A stretch of DNA of 64,000 bases from G963662905 sp963676725 (GCA_963676725.1 OY781463.1:496001-560000); one strand, 5' to 3'. Counted from the first letter of the stretch, positions 17,447-26,150 are shown. The notes: generated by a model not told the origin, from the letters alone. Numbers and translations: made by a program.

Positions 17447-18307
17447 TTAGTTATCGCTCTTTTTGATTGCTTGTTTAGAAATGACTTTACGAGGACGTTT
17501 TTTGCGTCTTGGACCATCATCATCATCTTCAGTATCGTCAATATCTACGTTAGCTTCAGCAATTTTTGCTTCTTCCATTTCAGCAGCTTGTTGTTCGGCT
17601 GCTTTGGTGTCGCGTTCTGCTTTGCGTTCATCAAGGCCTTCCTGAACAGCTTGAACCATCAGTTTAATAATCACTGAAATTGATTTACTGGCATCGTCAT
17701 TAGCTGGAATAGGAAAATCAACCAATAATGGGTTGGAATTTGTATCCACAATAGCAAATGTAGGAATATTCAATTTTTTTGCTTCATGTACAGCAATATG
17801 TTCTTTACTGATATCAACAATAAAAATAGCAGCGGGGAGTCTGTTCAGATCAGAAATACTACCAAAGTTCTTTTCGAGTTTTTGACGTTCACGACTGATT
17901 TGCAGGCGTTCACGTTTCGAAAGGTTATTATAGCTATCTGTTTCAACTAATTTGTCGATAGAAGTCATTTTCTTCACCGCTTTGCGGATTGTAGCGAAGT
18001 TAGTGAGCATACCTCCAGGCCAACGTTCTGTAGCGTAAGGCATATCAACTTTAGCAACTTCTTTAGCAACGATATCTTTTGCTTGCTTTTTTGTTGCTAC
18101 AAAGAGGATTTTTTTTCCGGATTTTGCGATTTGTTTCATCGCTGCTGCAGCTTCCTCAATTTTTGCTGCAGTTTTATAGAGGTCAATGATGTGGATTCCA
18201 TTGCGTTCCATAAAAATATATGGGGCCATGTTTGGATTCCATTTTCTTTTCAGGTGCCCGAAATGTACACCAGCTTCAAGTAATTCGTCGAAATTTGTTC
18301 TTGCCAT
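17447..18307 (-). CDS. rpsB: 30S ribosomal protein S2
   Basis: A 286-residue S2. The N-terminal block (LLEAGVHFGHLKRKWNP, 9-25), FVATKKQAKDIV and RWPGGMLTNFATIRK are present. Beyond the conserved core (to about 230) a roughly 55-residue tail runs Ala/Glu-rich, then Asp/Glu-rich, then Lys/Arg-rich (RRKKRPRK). Such tails are common in Bacteroidota S2 proteins and are probably disordered. No Shine-Dalgarno precedes the ATG. Unusual neighbours are the hairpins on both sides. Confidence 0.97.
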   Translation of the reverse strand: MARTNFDELLEAGVHFGHLKRKWNPNMAPYIFMERNGIHIIDLYKTAAKIEEAAAAMKQIAKSGKKILFVATKKQAKDIVAKEVAKVDMPYATERWPGGMLTNFATIRKAVKKMTSIDKLVETDSYNNLSKRERLQISRERQKLEKNFGSISDLNRLPAAIFIVDISKEHIAVHEAKKLNIPTFAIVDTNSNPLLVDFPIPANDDASKSISVIIKLMVQAVQEGLDERKAERDTKAAEQQAAEMEEAKIAEANVDIDDTEDDDDGPRRKKRPRKVISKQAIKKSDN

Positions 18308-18328
18308 GTTTACATTCTTAGATTTAGC

Positions 18329-18370
18329 AACAACTAAGTAGTTTCATTGATAGAGAAAGTCTTAGTTGTT
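18329..18370 (-). promoter_or_regulatory. Hairpin in the rpsB leader
   Basis: AACAACTAAG (18329-18338) is perfectly complementary to CTTAGTTGTT (18361-18370), giving a 10-bp stem with a 22-base loop between rpsI and rpsB. It has no T-run, so it is not a terminator. Its place about 22 bases before the rpsB ATG suits a protein-binding leader for S2 autoregulation (inference). Confidence 0.5.
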
Positions 18371-18418
18371 TAGATACTAAACACTATTTATACTACAAAA
18401 ATTAAATAATAATAAAGA

Positions 18419-18805
18419 TTAACGCTTGCTGAACTGGAATTTTTTCCTTGCTTTTGGCTGTCCAGGCTTTTTGCGTTCAACCATACGTGGGTCACGACGC
18501 ATAAGGCCATTTGCCTTTAAAACAGGACGATATTCAGGATCAATTTCACAGAGAGCACGAGATATAGCAAGACGCAAAGCTTCTGCTTGTCCTGTTATGC
18601 CACCACCGTCGAGGTTCACCTTGATATCGTATTTCCCGAGAGTTTCGGTTAGAGCAAAAGGCTGTTCTACCAATTTATGCAAGGTAGCCAAGCTGAAATA
18701 CTCTTTATAATCTTTTTTATTAATGGTGATTTGTCCTTCGCCCTCTTTCAGATAGATACGGGCAACAGCAGTTTTTCTTCTGCCAATAGTATTGATATAC
18801 TCCAT
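18419..18805 (-). CDS. rpsI: 30S ribosomal protein S9
   Basis: A 128-residue S9 with the full family pattern: TIGRRKTAVARIYL at the N-terminus, GGGITGQAEALRLAISRAL in the middle and the basic tail RRDPRMVERKKPGQPKARKK ending KFQFSKR, which reaches the P-site tRNA. It follows rplM after seven bases, the usual pairing. Confidence 0.98.
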   Translation of the reverse strand: MEYINTIGRRKTAVARIYLKEGEGQITINKKDYKEYFSLATLHKLVEQPFALTETLGKYDIKVNLDGGGITGQAEALRLAISRALCEIDPEYRPVLKANGLMRRDPRMVERKKPGQPKARKKFQFSKR

Positions 18806-18812
18806 TACTTAC

Positions 18813-19271
18813 CTATTGCTTAATTGTGCTTAATTCAACTTCTTTAGGTTTCTGACCCTGATGTGGATGCTCACTTCCGGCATAAACATACAAGTTCTTG
18901 AAAATGGCCCTACCAAGTTTTGTCTTGGGGAGCATTCCTTTGATTGCATGTTCGAGAATTCTCTCAGGTTTCGTTTTCATGAGTTCAGCGGGTGTTTTAA
19001 AACGCTGTCCACCAGGATACCCAGTGTGATGAACGTATTCTTTCACGCCCATTTTGTTGCCGTTAAAAACAACTTTTTCCGCATTAATCACGACCACATT
19101 ATCACCACAATCGACATGCGGAGTATAATTGGTTTTGTATTTACCGCGCAGCATCTTAGCAATTACTGTGGAAAGTCTGCCAACTGTTGCGTCTTCTGCA
19201 TTAACAATAACCCACTCTTTTTGAGCAGTTTCCTTGTTTGCACTGATTGTTTTGTAACTTAACGTATTCAT
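18813..19271 (-). CDS. rplM: 50S ribosomal protein L13
   Basis: A 152-residue L13 with WVIVNAEDATVGRLST near residue 20, the HVDCGDNVVVINAEKV block, GYPGGQRF and the VYAGSEHPHQGQKP C-terminal motif. First gene of the rplM-rpsI-rpsB-tsf operon, with a high-quality promoter about 50 bases upstream. The sequence AGAGG lies shortly before the ATG, a partial Shine-Dalgarno. Confidence 0.98.
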   Translation of the reverse strand: MNTLSYKTISANKETAQKEWVIVNAEDATVGRLSTVIAKMLRGKYKTNYTPHVDCGDNVVVINAEKVVFNGNKMGVKEYVHHTGYPGGQRFKTPAELMKTKPERILEHAIKGMLPKTKLGRAIFKNLYVYAGSEHPHQGQKPKEVELSTIKQ

Positions 19272-19324
19272 CTAACCTCTTAAATTTCTGATTCATAAAG
19301 CCATTAAGGGCTCAAAAAGGGCTG

Positions 19325-19355
19325 CAAAGGTAGAGATATTTTTTAATTTAACAAA
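19325..19355 (-). promoter_or_regulatory. rplM operon promoter (TTTG-N19-TACCTTTG)
   Basis: On the - strand TTTG (19352-19355) is followed after exactly 19 bases by TACCTTTG (19325-19332), a complete match to the Bacteroidota housekeeping promoter. The predicted transcription start is near 19318, giving a leader of about 47 bases. Confidence 0.85.
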
Positions 19356-19457
19356 CAGTGAATAAAATAATTCAAACATTTTTCACCTGATCAAATTATT
19401 TTTTCAAACTATTCTGTATTGCTGCCTCCGATTGATGCTCCGGATATTCAATTTTAT

Positions 19458-19487
19458 AAAAAAAGCTGCCTTATCGAAAGCAGCTTT
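19458..19487 (-). terminator. Terminator after tRNA-Gln
   Basis: AAAGCTGC (19462-19469) pairs with GCAGCTTT (19480-19487) over a 10-base loop. On the - strand it is followed by a T-run. It starts five bases past the tRNA 3' end. Confidence 0.85.
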
Positions 19488-19491
19488 CTTG

Positions 19492-19564
19492 TTGTCCCAT
19501 CAGGGCTCGAACCTGAACTCTTCTGAACCAAAATCAGACGTGTTGCCAATTACACCATGGGACA
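19492..19564 (-). tRNA. tRNA-Gln (anticodon TTG)
   Basis: A 73-base cloverleaf on the - strand. The acceptor stem is TGTCCCA/TGGGACA (7 pairs), the D stem GTGT/ACAC, the anticodon stem TCTGA/TCAGA with loop TTTTGGT (anticodon TTG), and the T arm TCAGG/CCTGA around TTCGAGC. The discriminator is A and CCA is not encoded. It reads CAA. It has its own promoter and terminator and is a single-gene unit. Confidence 0.95.
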
Positions 19565-19587
19565 TACCCTTCTTGTAAATTCGGATG

Positions 19588-19618
19588 CAAAATTAGTATT
19601 AAAATTCTATTCTCCAAA
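19588..19618 (-). promoter_or_regulatory. tRNA-Gln promoter (TTTG-N19-TAATTTTG)
   Basis: On the - strand TTTG (19615-19618) is followed after exactly 19 bases by TAATTTTG (19588-19595). Both boxes are perfect and the spacing equals that at rplM, fixing the consensus for this genome. Confidence 0.85.
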
Positions 19619-19729
19619 TATTGAAGACGTTTTTTTGAAAAATTATTTGAAATCAGCTTCTTCCTGCTTTATTGTTCTTAATTTTCCTTAAACTGATCAT
19701 CGTGGCTTCATCTCCTCTGCTTTTTTTTC

Positions 19730-19737
19730 TATTTTCG
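19730..19737 (+). promoter_or_regulatory. Candidate -7 element for the structured RNA
   Basis: TATTTTCG differs from TAnnTTTG at one base. TTCA lies 19 bases upstream in place of TTTG. A transcript would start near 19744, at the left edge of the structured region. Confidence 0.35.
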
Positions 19738-19743
19738 CAGACA

Positions 19744-19912
19744 TATTATATAATTGTTGTCCTTGCATCTCCTGAACTATACGCTGCCACCCTAGTAGTG
19801 GTCGTAACATATTCTTTGTTCGGGTATCAGAATGGGGCAATACTCTTTTGTTTTAAAATTTGAAAATGATCGAAGCTCTTGATTAGTTGGTCAATAGATT
19901 GTCTTTTCTCTT
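19744..19912 (+). ncRNA. Candidate structured RNA, possibly 6S-like
   Basis: A non-coding stretch between tRNA-Gln and the DUF2723 gene that folds into nested helices on the + strand: TTGTCCT (19757-19763) with GGGGCAA (19834-19840); CCTGAAC (19771-19777) with GTTCGGG (19818-19824); TACG/CGTA (19780-19783/19803-19806); and CCAC/GTGG (19787-19790/19798-19801). Several pairs are G-U on this strand only, which favours + orientation. A flanking AT-rich arm before 19757 can pair loosely with CAATAGATTGTC (19892-19903), leaving a large bubble on the 3' side, followed by T-rich sequence. A long rod with internal bubbles and a size near 170 bases recalls 6S RNA or the Bacteroidales-1 motif. The identity is inference. 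Confidence 0.4.
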
Positions 19913-19957
19913 ACGCGGGCTTTTTTATGAATTATTAATGATAAATCAATTTGTTCA

Positions 19958-22900
19958 ATGAAGAAATTTCAGTTTTATAATAACCTAACAGGTTGGTTGG
20001 TTTTTGCGATAGCCACTATTGTATATCTGCTTACACTGGAGCCAACTGCTAGTTGGTGGGATTGCGGAGAGTATATCGCTACAGCCTATAAATTGCAAGT
20101 TGGCCATCCTCCGGGAGCTCCTTTATTTCAATTACTTGGCCGGTTCTTCTCACTTTTTGCCTTCGGTAATACAGCCAATGTAGCCATGATGATTAATACG
20201 ATGTCGGCACTGTCGAGCAGTTTTACTATTTTATTCCTGTTCTGGATTATTACTATTCTTGGACGTAAAATTGTTCTTACTCATGAGGGTACACTCGATA
20301 TTCAAAATCAACGCCTTATTATTTTTAGTGGCGTTATCGGTGCGCTTGCCTATACATTTTCCGATTCATTTTGGTTTTCTGCGGTTGAAGGTGAAGTTTA
20401 TGCCATGTCGAGCTTTTTTACTGCACTTACTTTTTGGGCCATTTTGAAATGGGAAGCTGCTGTGGATGAACGATATTCAAACCGTTGGATCATTTTTATT
20501 GCCTATCTTGTCGGCTTAACCATTGGAGTTCACCTTTTAAACCTTCTTGCTATTCCGGCAATCGGCTATGTTATTTATTATAAGAAGTATAAGAATTTCA
20601 GCTGGAAAGGCTTTATAATAACAGGAATCCTCTCTGTTTTAAGCCTTGCTTTTATCATGTATGTAATTATTCCCGGTACAGTGAAATTAGCAGGGAATTT
20701 TGAGCTGTTTTTTGTGAATACAATCGGCTTGCCCTTTAATTCAGGAACCGTTGTGTTCTTTGCCGTACTTATTGGATTGCTTGTTTTTGGGATTCAATAT
20801 ACCATCAAAAAGAAAATGGTCTTATTGAATATTATTGTTTTATCGTTTACTTTTATCCTTATTGGCTATTCTTCATTTTTTATTTTGATTATCCGCGCAA
20901 ACGCGAATACGCCGATTAATGAAAATAACCCCAGCGACGCAATCAGCCTGCTCTCTTACTTAAATAGAGAACAATATGGAGATTGGCCATTGTTAAAAGG
21001 GCAGTATTATAATTCGCCCGTAAAAGAATATGGTGATAGAAGCCCTGTTTATATCAAGGACAAAAAAAAGGGTAAATACGTTATTACCGATCATCGTATA
21101 AATACCGTTCCTGTCTACGAAGATAATTTCACAACGATTTTTCCCAGAATGTGGAGCAATCAAAAAACACAGCATCAAAGAGATTATAAAAATTGGGCTG
21201 ATATAAAAGGAGTTCCTGTTCGTCATACAAAACCCGACGGCACTACTGAAACCATAATGAAACCAACCTTTGGAGAAAATCTAAAATTTTTCTTCAAGTA
21301 TCAAATTGGGCATATGTACCTTAGGTATTTTATGTGGAATTTTAGCGGACGTCAAAACGATGTTGAAGGCCATGGAGGGATTCGCGACGGGAACTGGATC
21401 ACCGGAATCAATTTTCTGGATAGTCCAAGACTTGGCAATCAATCGGATTTACCTCGCTCTATGCAAAATAGTGCCAATAATAAATTTTATCTCTTACCAC
21501 TAATTTTAGGACTTATTGGTTTGTTTTTTCAAATAAACCATAGTAAACGTGATGCATGGGTTGTTGGTTTGTTGTTTTTGATGACAGGTTTAGCCATTGT
21601 TGTTTATCTAAACCAAACTCCGCATCAGCCGAGGGAAAGGGATTATGCCTTTGCCGGTTCTTTTATGGCCTATTCAATATGGATTGGATTGGGTGTGATG
21701 GCAATTGCGAAGCAATTAGGGAAATTTATTGGATTAAAATCAGCTTCAATAGTAAGCTTTTTGGTTGCCTTGATATTGGTGCCCGGACTTATGGCAAATG
21801 AAGGATGGGATGATCATGATCGTTCCGGGAAAACTGCAGCCCGCGACTATGCTAAAAATTATTTAATGTCCTGCGCGCCCAATGCTATTGTGTTTACAAA
21901 TGGTGATAACGATACATTCCCATTATGGTATGCCCAGGAAGTTGAAGGGGTTCGCCCTGATGTGCGTGTTGTGAACTATATGCTTTCTGGAGGGGCCTGG
22001 TATGTGCATCAGCTGCAAAGAAAAGTCTATGATTCAGATCGGCTTCCTCTGCAACTCGCTCCAGAACAATACAATAAAGGAGTGAATGATGTTGTTCCGG
22101 TTATGGATATGAATTCCAGAGGCGTGTATATCCCCGTCAAAGAAGCCGTGAATTTTATTGCGAATGATGAAAATAAACGCACTTTCGGAACCGGCGAAAA
22201 GCTTGCTTTCTTGCCTGTTCGTAAATTAAGTATTCCTGTAGATAAAGATAAAGTGCTGCAAAACGGAACTGTTCCTGCCGATAAAGCAGATCAAATTGTT
22301 GATGCAATCGATTTTGATGTGAGCAAAAGCCTGCTTTATAAAAATGATCTGATGCTTCTTGATCTGATTGCCAATAATAATTGGGAGAGGCCAATCTACT
22401 TTGCAAACCCTTCCAGTGTGAGTGATGTCCTGAATGTGGATGAATACTGCCATCTCGAAGGTTTTGTATATCGCCTTAGACCATTCAAAGCAGATCATTA
22501 TGTGAAACAACTGGGTGGTATTGAAGCAGATACTTCTTTTAAAGCGCTAACAGAAAATTGCGCATGGGGTAATCTTGAAAAAGAGGATGTTACGGTTGAC
22601 AGGGAAAGTATGCGCAATAGCATTATCCCAAAACAAAATTTTATGAGGCTTGCCGAAGCTCTTATTAAAGAAGGGAAAAAGGATAAAGCGAAAGTTGTTC
22701 TGGATACCTGTATTTATTATTTCCCTGATAGTAAATTCCCATTCGATTATTTTATGACCTCTGTTGCAGATATGTATTATCATGTGAATGATACAACCAA
22801 TGGTGATTATATGTCTGAAACAATTTTCAACAACTATAAGGACGATATGCGCTATTACCATAGCCTGCGTCCGGAATTGTTTGATCTCTATTTTCAGGAT

Positions 22901-23038
22901 GTACAAAAAGCTTTGGGGGCGATTCAAAACCTAAGCCAAATCACACAAAGAAACAAAAGAATAAAACTCTCCGATGAGATGTCGGCTTATCTTGATGAAG
23001 AAATTCAGCGCTTAAGTTTGATGGAGCGCATACAATAA
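19958..23038 (+). CDS. DUF2723 multi-pass membrane protein, GT-C glycosyltransferase-like
   Basis: A 1026-residue protein. The N-terminal DUF2723 domain has about ten or more membrane segments between residues 12 and 300 and again at 510-610, and carries the conserved first-loop block WWDCGEYIATAYKLQVGHPP (about 33-52) with the acidic pair typical of GT-C enzymes. RERDYAFAGSF and TNGDNDTFPLWYAQEVEGVR follow, then a soluble C-terminus (from about 640). Relatives include the eukaryotic O-mannosyltransferase TMEM260, so a protein O-glycosylation role is plausible but unproven. It is a single transcription unit ended by the terminator at 23061-23096. Confidence 0.88.
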   Translation: MKKFQFYNNLTGWLVFAIATIVYLLTLEPTASWWDCGEYIATAYKLQVGHPPGAPLFQLLGRFFSLFAFGNTANVAMMINTMSALSSSFTILFLFWIITILGRKIVLTHEGTLDIQNQRLIIFSGVIGALAYTFSDSFWFSAVEGEVYAMSSFFTALTFWAILKWEAAVDERYSNRWIIFIAYLVGLTIGVHLLNLLAIPAIGYVIYYKKYKNFSWKGFIITGILSVLSLAFIMYVIIPGTVKLAGNFELFFVNTIGLPFNSGTVVFFAVLIGLLVFGIQYTIKKKMVLLNIIVLSFTFILIGYSSFFILIIRANANTPINENNPSDAISLLSYLNREQYGDWPLLKGQYYNSPVKEYGDRSPVYIKDKKKGKYVITDHRINTVPVYEDNFTTIFPRMWSNQKTQHQRDYKNWADIKGVPVRHTKPDGTTETIMKPTFGENLKFFFKYQIGHMYLRYFMWNFSGRQNDVEGHGGIRDGNWITGINFLDSPRLGNQSDLPRSMQNSANNKFYLLPLILGLIGLFFQINHSKRDAWVVGLLFLMTGLAIVVYLNQTPHQPRERDYAFAGSFMAYSIWIGLGVMAIAKQLGKFIGLKSASIVSFLVALILVPGLMANEGWDDHDRSGKTAARDYAKNYLMSCAPNAIVFTNGDNDTFPLWYAQEVEGVRPDVRVVNYMLSGGAWYVHQLQRKVYDSDRLPLQLAPEQYNKGVNDVVPVMDMNSRGVYIPVKEAVNFIANDENKRTFGTGEKLAFLPVRKLSIPVDKDKVLQNGTVPADKADQIVDAIDFDVSKSLLYKNDLMLLDLIANNNWERPIYFANPSSVSDVLNVDEYCHLEGFVYRLRPFKADHYVKQLGGIEADTSFKALTENCAWGNLEKEDVTVDRESMRNSIIPKQNFMRLAEALIKEGKKDKAKVVLDTCIYYFPDSKFPFDYFMTSVADMYYHVNDTTNGDYMSETIFNNYKDDMRYYHSLRPELFDLYFQDVQKALGAIQNLSQITQRNKRIKLSDEMSAYLDEEIQRLSLMERIQ

Positions 23039-23060
23039 ATAGTAAAATAAATGATTTGTC

Positions 23061-23096
23061 ATCCCGGGAGAGCTATGCTTTTTCCGGGATTTTTTT
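23061..23096 (+). terminator. Terminator after the DUF2723 gene
   Basis: ATCCCGG (23061-23067) pairs with CCGGGAT (23084-23090), followed by TTTTTTT. It overlaps the last codons of the convergent lgt gene. Confidence 0.85.
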
Positions 23097-23879
23097 ACTG
23101 TGGAAAATAAGTACAATGCCTGCAATAACGAATGGGATACTTAGAATTTGACCCATGTTTAAGAATAAATCATTTTCAAAGGCTACTTGGTTTTCTTTAA
23201 TTGTTTCGACGAATATGCGCACACCAAAAACCAAAACCATAAACCAACCCAGCAATAATCCATGAGGGGTTTTAATGCGGTATTGATTGTAGATAAGTAT
23301 AAGAATAAGGAAGATGATAAAATAAGCAATGGCTTCATAGAGCTGGGCGGGATGCCTTGGTAAGCTTAAATCGCCAGGATAATAGGCAGATGAGAAGATA
23401 AAACCCCAAGGCTTCTCTGTCGGTTCACCAATAATTTCGGAGTTCATTAGATTGCCTAAGCGAATAAATGCGCCGCCCAGCGCAGAGCTTACAACAACAC
23501 GATCCACTATCTTTAAAAAAGGCCAATTGTATTTTCTGCTAAAAAGCCATAAAGAGATGAGAACCCCAATTGCAGCACCATGGCTCGCAAGCCCGCCTTC
23601 CCAAATAAAGAGGATTTTTAATGGATGAGCCAAATAATAGGATGGCTCATAAAAAAGACAATGGCCTAAACGCGCTCCGGCTATTGTTCCAATAATCACA
23701 TAAGTTGCTAATTGATCCAGCTGTTTTATTGGAACTTTTTCAATCTTAAAAATCCATGTGATTACTTGATAACCAGCTACAAAAGCTAAAGCAAATAATA
23801 ATCCGTACCAACGGACTTCATGTCCGAATATTGTAAAAATCGCAGGATCCGGAGACCAGTTAATATAGAGTTCTATCAT
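23073..23879 (-). CDS. lgt: Prolipoprotein diacylglyceryl transferase
   Basis: A 268-residue, seven-segment membrane enzyme. Family landmarks are VRWYGLLFALAF near 22-33, GARLGHCLFYEP near 76-87, the Lgt signature FIRLGNLMNSEIIGEP near 131-146 and HPAQLYEAIAYF near 169-180. It transfers diacylglycerol from phosphatidylglycerol to the lipobox cysteine. I start at MIELYINWSPDP, because the 15 codons upstream are not conserved and overlap the glycosyltransferase stop. A second Lgt paralogue is encoded at 62371-63534. Confidence 0.95.
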   Translation of the reverse strand: MIELYINWSPDPAIFTIFGHEVRWYGLLFALAFVAGYQVITWIFKIEKVPIKQLDQLATYVIIGTIAGARLGHCLFYEPSYYLAHPLKILFIWEGGLASHGAAIGVLISLWLFSRKYNWPFLKIVDRVVVSSALGGAFIRLGNLMNSEIIGEPTEKPWGFIFSSAYYPGDLSLPRHPAQLYEAIAYFIIFLILILIYNQYRIKTPHGLLLGWFMVLVFGVRIFVETIKENQVAFENDLFLNMGQILSIPFVIAGIVLIFHSKKIPEKA

Positions 23880-23889
23880 CTGTTTATTT

Positions 23890-24975
23890 TTATTTTTTAG
23901 TACACTGCAAAAGGAAATCGTCAAGTTTTTGATCTAAGTAGTTGGTTTCCGGCATTTTTGGAACCCCTTTTGCTTTTTTTGCTTGTTCAATGCCTTCTTT
24001 AATATTCATTTTTGCTTGATATTGCATGGCGGTATGGCCTTTATTTGTATGATAATTAGCCAGAAATTCCTGCTCTGTTTGTCCCGGTGTAGGAATAAAA
24101 ACTGCCCTGCTTCCATGAACAGAAAGATCCATAATGGTGGAATATCCTGATCGTGATAAGACAACAGTCGATTGAGAAATAAGTTGGTCAATTTTCTCAG
24201 ACCCTAAATGAGGGTATATAGTAACTCTGTCTGTCAATTGTTTTTTATTCTCCTCATTTTCAGGTAAACCACGAAGAACAACGCCTTTAAGATCGGTTTG
24301 TTCTTGGACTTGCATTAATATTTTATTTTCAAAAATACTCCTTTGTGGCTCCGGACCGCTAATTATTGCCAAAAAATCATAGATTTTCTCCTGAGCCAAA
24401 TTTTTTTTGAAACGTGATAAAGCACCAATATAACTGAAGAATTCATTGCCTGTTGGAATAGTGGCAAGGTCGGCTGATAAACTGTTAGGGGGCGGAAAAT
24501 CAGGGATCCAGCAATGGGAAAACTTTTTAATATAATAATGGTTTAGAGGCCGGATTAATTTTTCAATAAAAGCAGAATTTGCTTTGATGTTGATTTGATG
24601 CGTCAGGAATACGCTGGGAATATCTTTATGCCATAAGCCAAAACGATTATCCGAAATAATACCATCGATTTTGTATTCACGGCATATTTCTTCAATTCTT
24701 TTGTGTTCGTTGGCAATGTTTTTAAAAATTTTTGGAATTTGTTTGCCGAGATGCCATGAAAAGTTGCCATTTTTTTGGTAAACGATATTATAGCCGGGAA
24801 GATTGATGTGCTTAAGCTTGGGAAATTCCTTTTTCATAAATTCCATGGCTCGACCGTCAGAAGCAATAAGTACATCCTGATTTTTTTCGAGGAGTTTATG
24901 AACAATGGGTACGCAGCGCGTTGCATGTCCAATTCCCCAATTGAGGGGAGCAATGATAATTCTTTTCCTTGTCAT
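23890..24975 (-). CDS. Glycosyltransferase, MurG/GT28-like
   Basis: A 361-residue GT-B glycosyltransferase. It opens with IIIAPLNWGIGHATRCVPIV, the glycine-rich acceptor loop of MurG-like enzymes, and has the C-terminal donor region with VLSRSGYSTIMDLSVHGS and FIPTPGQTEQEFLA. By family the donor is a nucleotide sugar; the acceptor is unknown. I start at MTRKRIIIAPLN; an upstream ATG would add 34 low-complexity residues across the likely promoter. It is 10 bases upstream of lgt and divergent from dprA. Confidence 0.82.
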   Translation of the reverse strand: MTRKRIIIAPLNWGIGHATRCVPIVHKLLEKNQDVLIASDGRAMEFMKKEFPKLKHINLPGYNIVYQKNGNFSWHLGKQIPKIFKNIANEHKRIEEICREYKIDGIISDNRFGLWHKDIPSVFLTHQINIKANSAFIEKLIRPLNHYYIKKFSHCWIPDFPPPNSLSADLATIPTGNEFFSYIGALSRFKKNLAQEKIYDFLAIISGPEPQRSIFENKILMQVQEQTDLKGVVLRGLPENEENKKQLTDRVTIYPHLGSEKIDQLISQSTVVLSRSGYSTIMDLSVHGSRAVFIPTPGQTEQEFLANYHTNKGHTAMQYQAKMNIKEGIEQAKKAKGVPKMPETNYLDQKLDDFLLQCTKK

Positions 24976-25002
24976 AGGATTTTGCGTGAATTTCCTTCTT
25001 GG

Positions 25003-25027
25003 CAAAAGTATAAATTTCTTAAATTTG
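25003..25027. promoter_or_regulatory. Divergent -7 elements between the glycosyltransferase and dprA
   Basis: CAAAAGTA (25003-25010) reads TACTTTTG on the - strand, towards the glycosyltransferase and lgt. TAAATTTG (25020-25027) points to dprA on the + strand, 19 bases from its ATG. Both match TAnnTTTG; -33 elements are weak. The two promoters would overlap. Confidence 0.5.
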
Positions 25028-25046
25028 AATATTATAAATTTATTAA

Positions 25047-26144
25047 ATGAGTTTACACCATCAAATAGCATTAACATTAATTCCCGGAGTGGGAGATGTA
25101 AACGCCAAAAAATTAATTGCTTATACAGGAGGGGTTGAGGCGGTTTTTAAAGAAAAACGGACAGCATTAATGCAAATTCCGGGTATTGGCAAATTTATTA
25201 TCGATAAAATTTTCACGCATCAGCATGAAGCACTGATGCGCGCTGAGAAAGAAATCGCTTTTATTGAGAAACATAAAATACAGCCTATTTTTTTTCTTGA
25301 TAAAGAATATCCACAAAGACTTTATCATTGTGTGGATAGCCCGATCATGATCTACAGCAAAGGAAATGCCTCCATGAATGCCGAAAGGGTTTTGGCTGTT
25401 GTAGGAACAAGGGCGCCAACAAGAGGCGGTATCGAAATCTGTCAGCATATTCTGCGCGATTTAAGGAATGTGCAAATTATCAGTGGGCTTGCGTATGGAA
25501 TTGATTCGTGCGCGCATCAAACGGCTGTTGACCACCAGCAACAAACTGTAGGCGTTTTGGCTCATGGACTGGATCGGATCTATCCGGCTACGAATCGTGG
25601 CTTGGCGACACGTATGCTGGAGCATGGAAGCCTGATTACAGAATTCCTAAGTGGTAGTTTACCGGATCGCGAGCATTTCCCTCAAAGAAACAGGATTGTT
25701 GCCGGCATGGCAGATGCCGTGCTTGTAGTGGAAACGGCCAAAAAAGGAGGCTCGCTAATTACAACAGAATTGGCCGTTTCATACAGTAGGGATGTTTTTG
25801 CTGTTCCGGGACGCCCTGGAGATCTTAAGTCGGAAGGATGCAATTGGTTGATCAAATCAAATCGGGCAGCACTTTGCGAATCAGCAAAAGATATTGAGTA
25901 TGTTATGAACTGGACATCAGAACCAAAAGAAATAAAAGCACAACAAAAACAATTATTCGTTGAACTAAATGCAGAAGAACAACAAATTGTGGATGTTCTG
26001 ACCAAGGAAAATAAGAATTGCGGCCTTGATTTTATCTGTCATCAGGCAGCTATGCCTGTTAGTAGGGTAGCCAGTTGTTTGCTTAATCTTGAATTTAAAG
26101 CCGTGGTGAAATCTTTGCCCGGGAAACAATACGCTTTATTGTAA
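25047..26144 (+). CDS. dprA: DNA-processing protein DprA
   Basis: A 365-residue DprA (Smf). The N-terminus has two helix-hairpin-helix motifs (IPGVGDVNAKKL and IPGIGKFIIDKI). The Rossmann core carries VVGTRAPTRGG, IISGLAYGIDSCAHQTA, AHGLDRIYPATN, FPQRNRIVAGMADAVLVVE and AVPGRPGD. The C-terminal winged helix (about 305-365) is present. It loads RecA on incoming single-stranded DNA in transformation. No other competence genes are here. A terminator lies seven bases past the stop. Confidence 0.96.
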   Translation: MSLHHQIALTLIPGVGDVNAKKLIAYTGGVEAVFKEKRTALMQIPGIGKFIIDKIFTHQHEALMRAEKEIAFIEKHKIQPIFFLDKEYPQRLYHCVDSPIMIYSKGNASMNAERVLAVVGTRAPTRGGIEICQHILRDLRNVQIISGLAYGIDSCAHQTAVDHQQQTVGVLAHGLDRIYPATNRGLATRMLEHGSLITEFLSGSLPDREHFPQRNRIVAGMADAVLVVETAKKGGSLITTELAVSYSRDVFAVPGRPGDLKSEGCNWLIKSNRAALCESAKDIEYVMNWTSEPKEIKAQQKQLFVELNAEEQQIVDVLTKENKNCGLDFICHQAAMPVSRVASCLLNLEFKAVVKSLPGKQYALL

Positions 26145-26150
26145 AAGCAA

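Noticed and set aside
19672..19863. A 63-codon open frame on the + strand upstream of the DUF2723 gene.
   Set aside because: It has no recognisable motif or ribosome-binding site, is hydrophobic in a way typical of T-rich DNA, and overlaps the structured region, which better explains the sequence.
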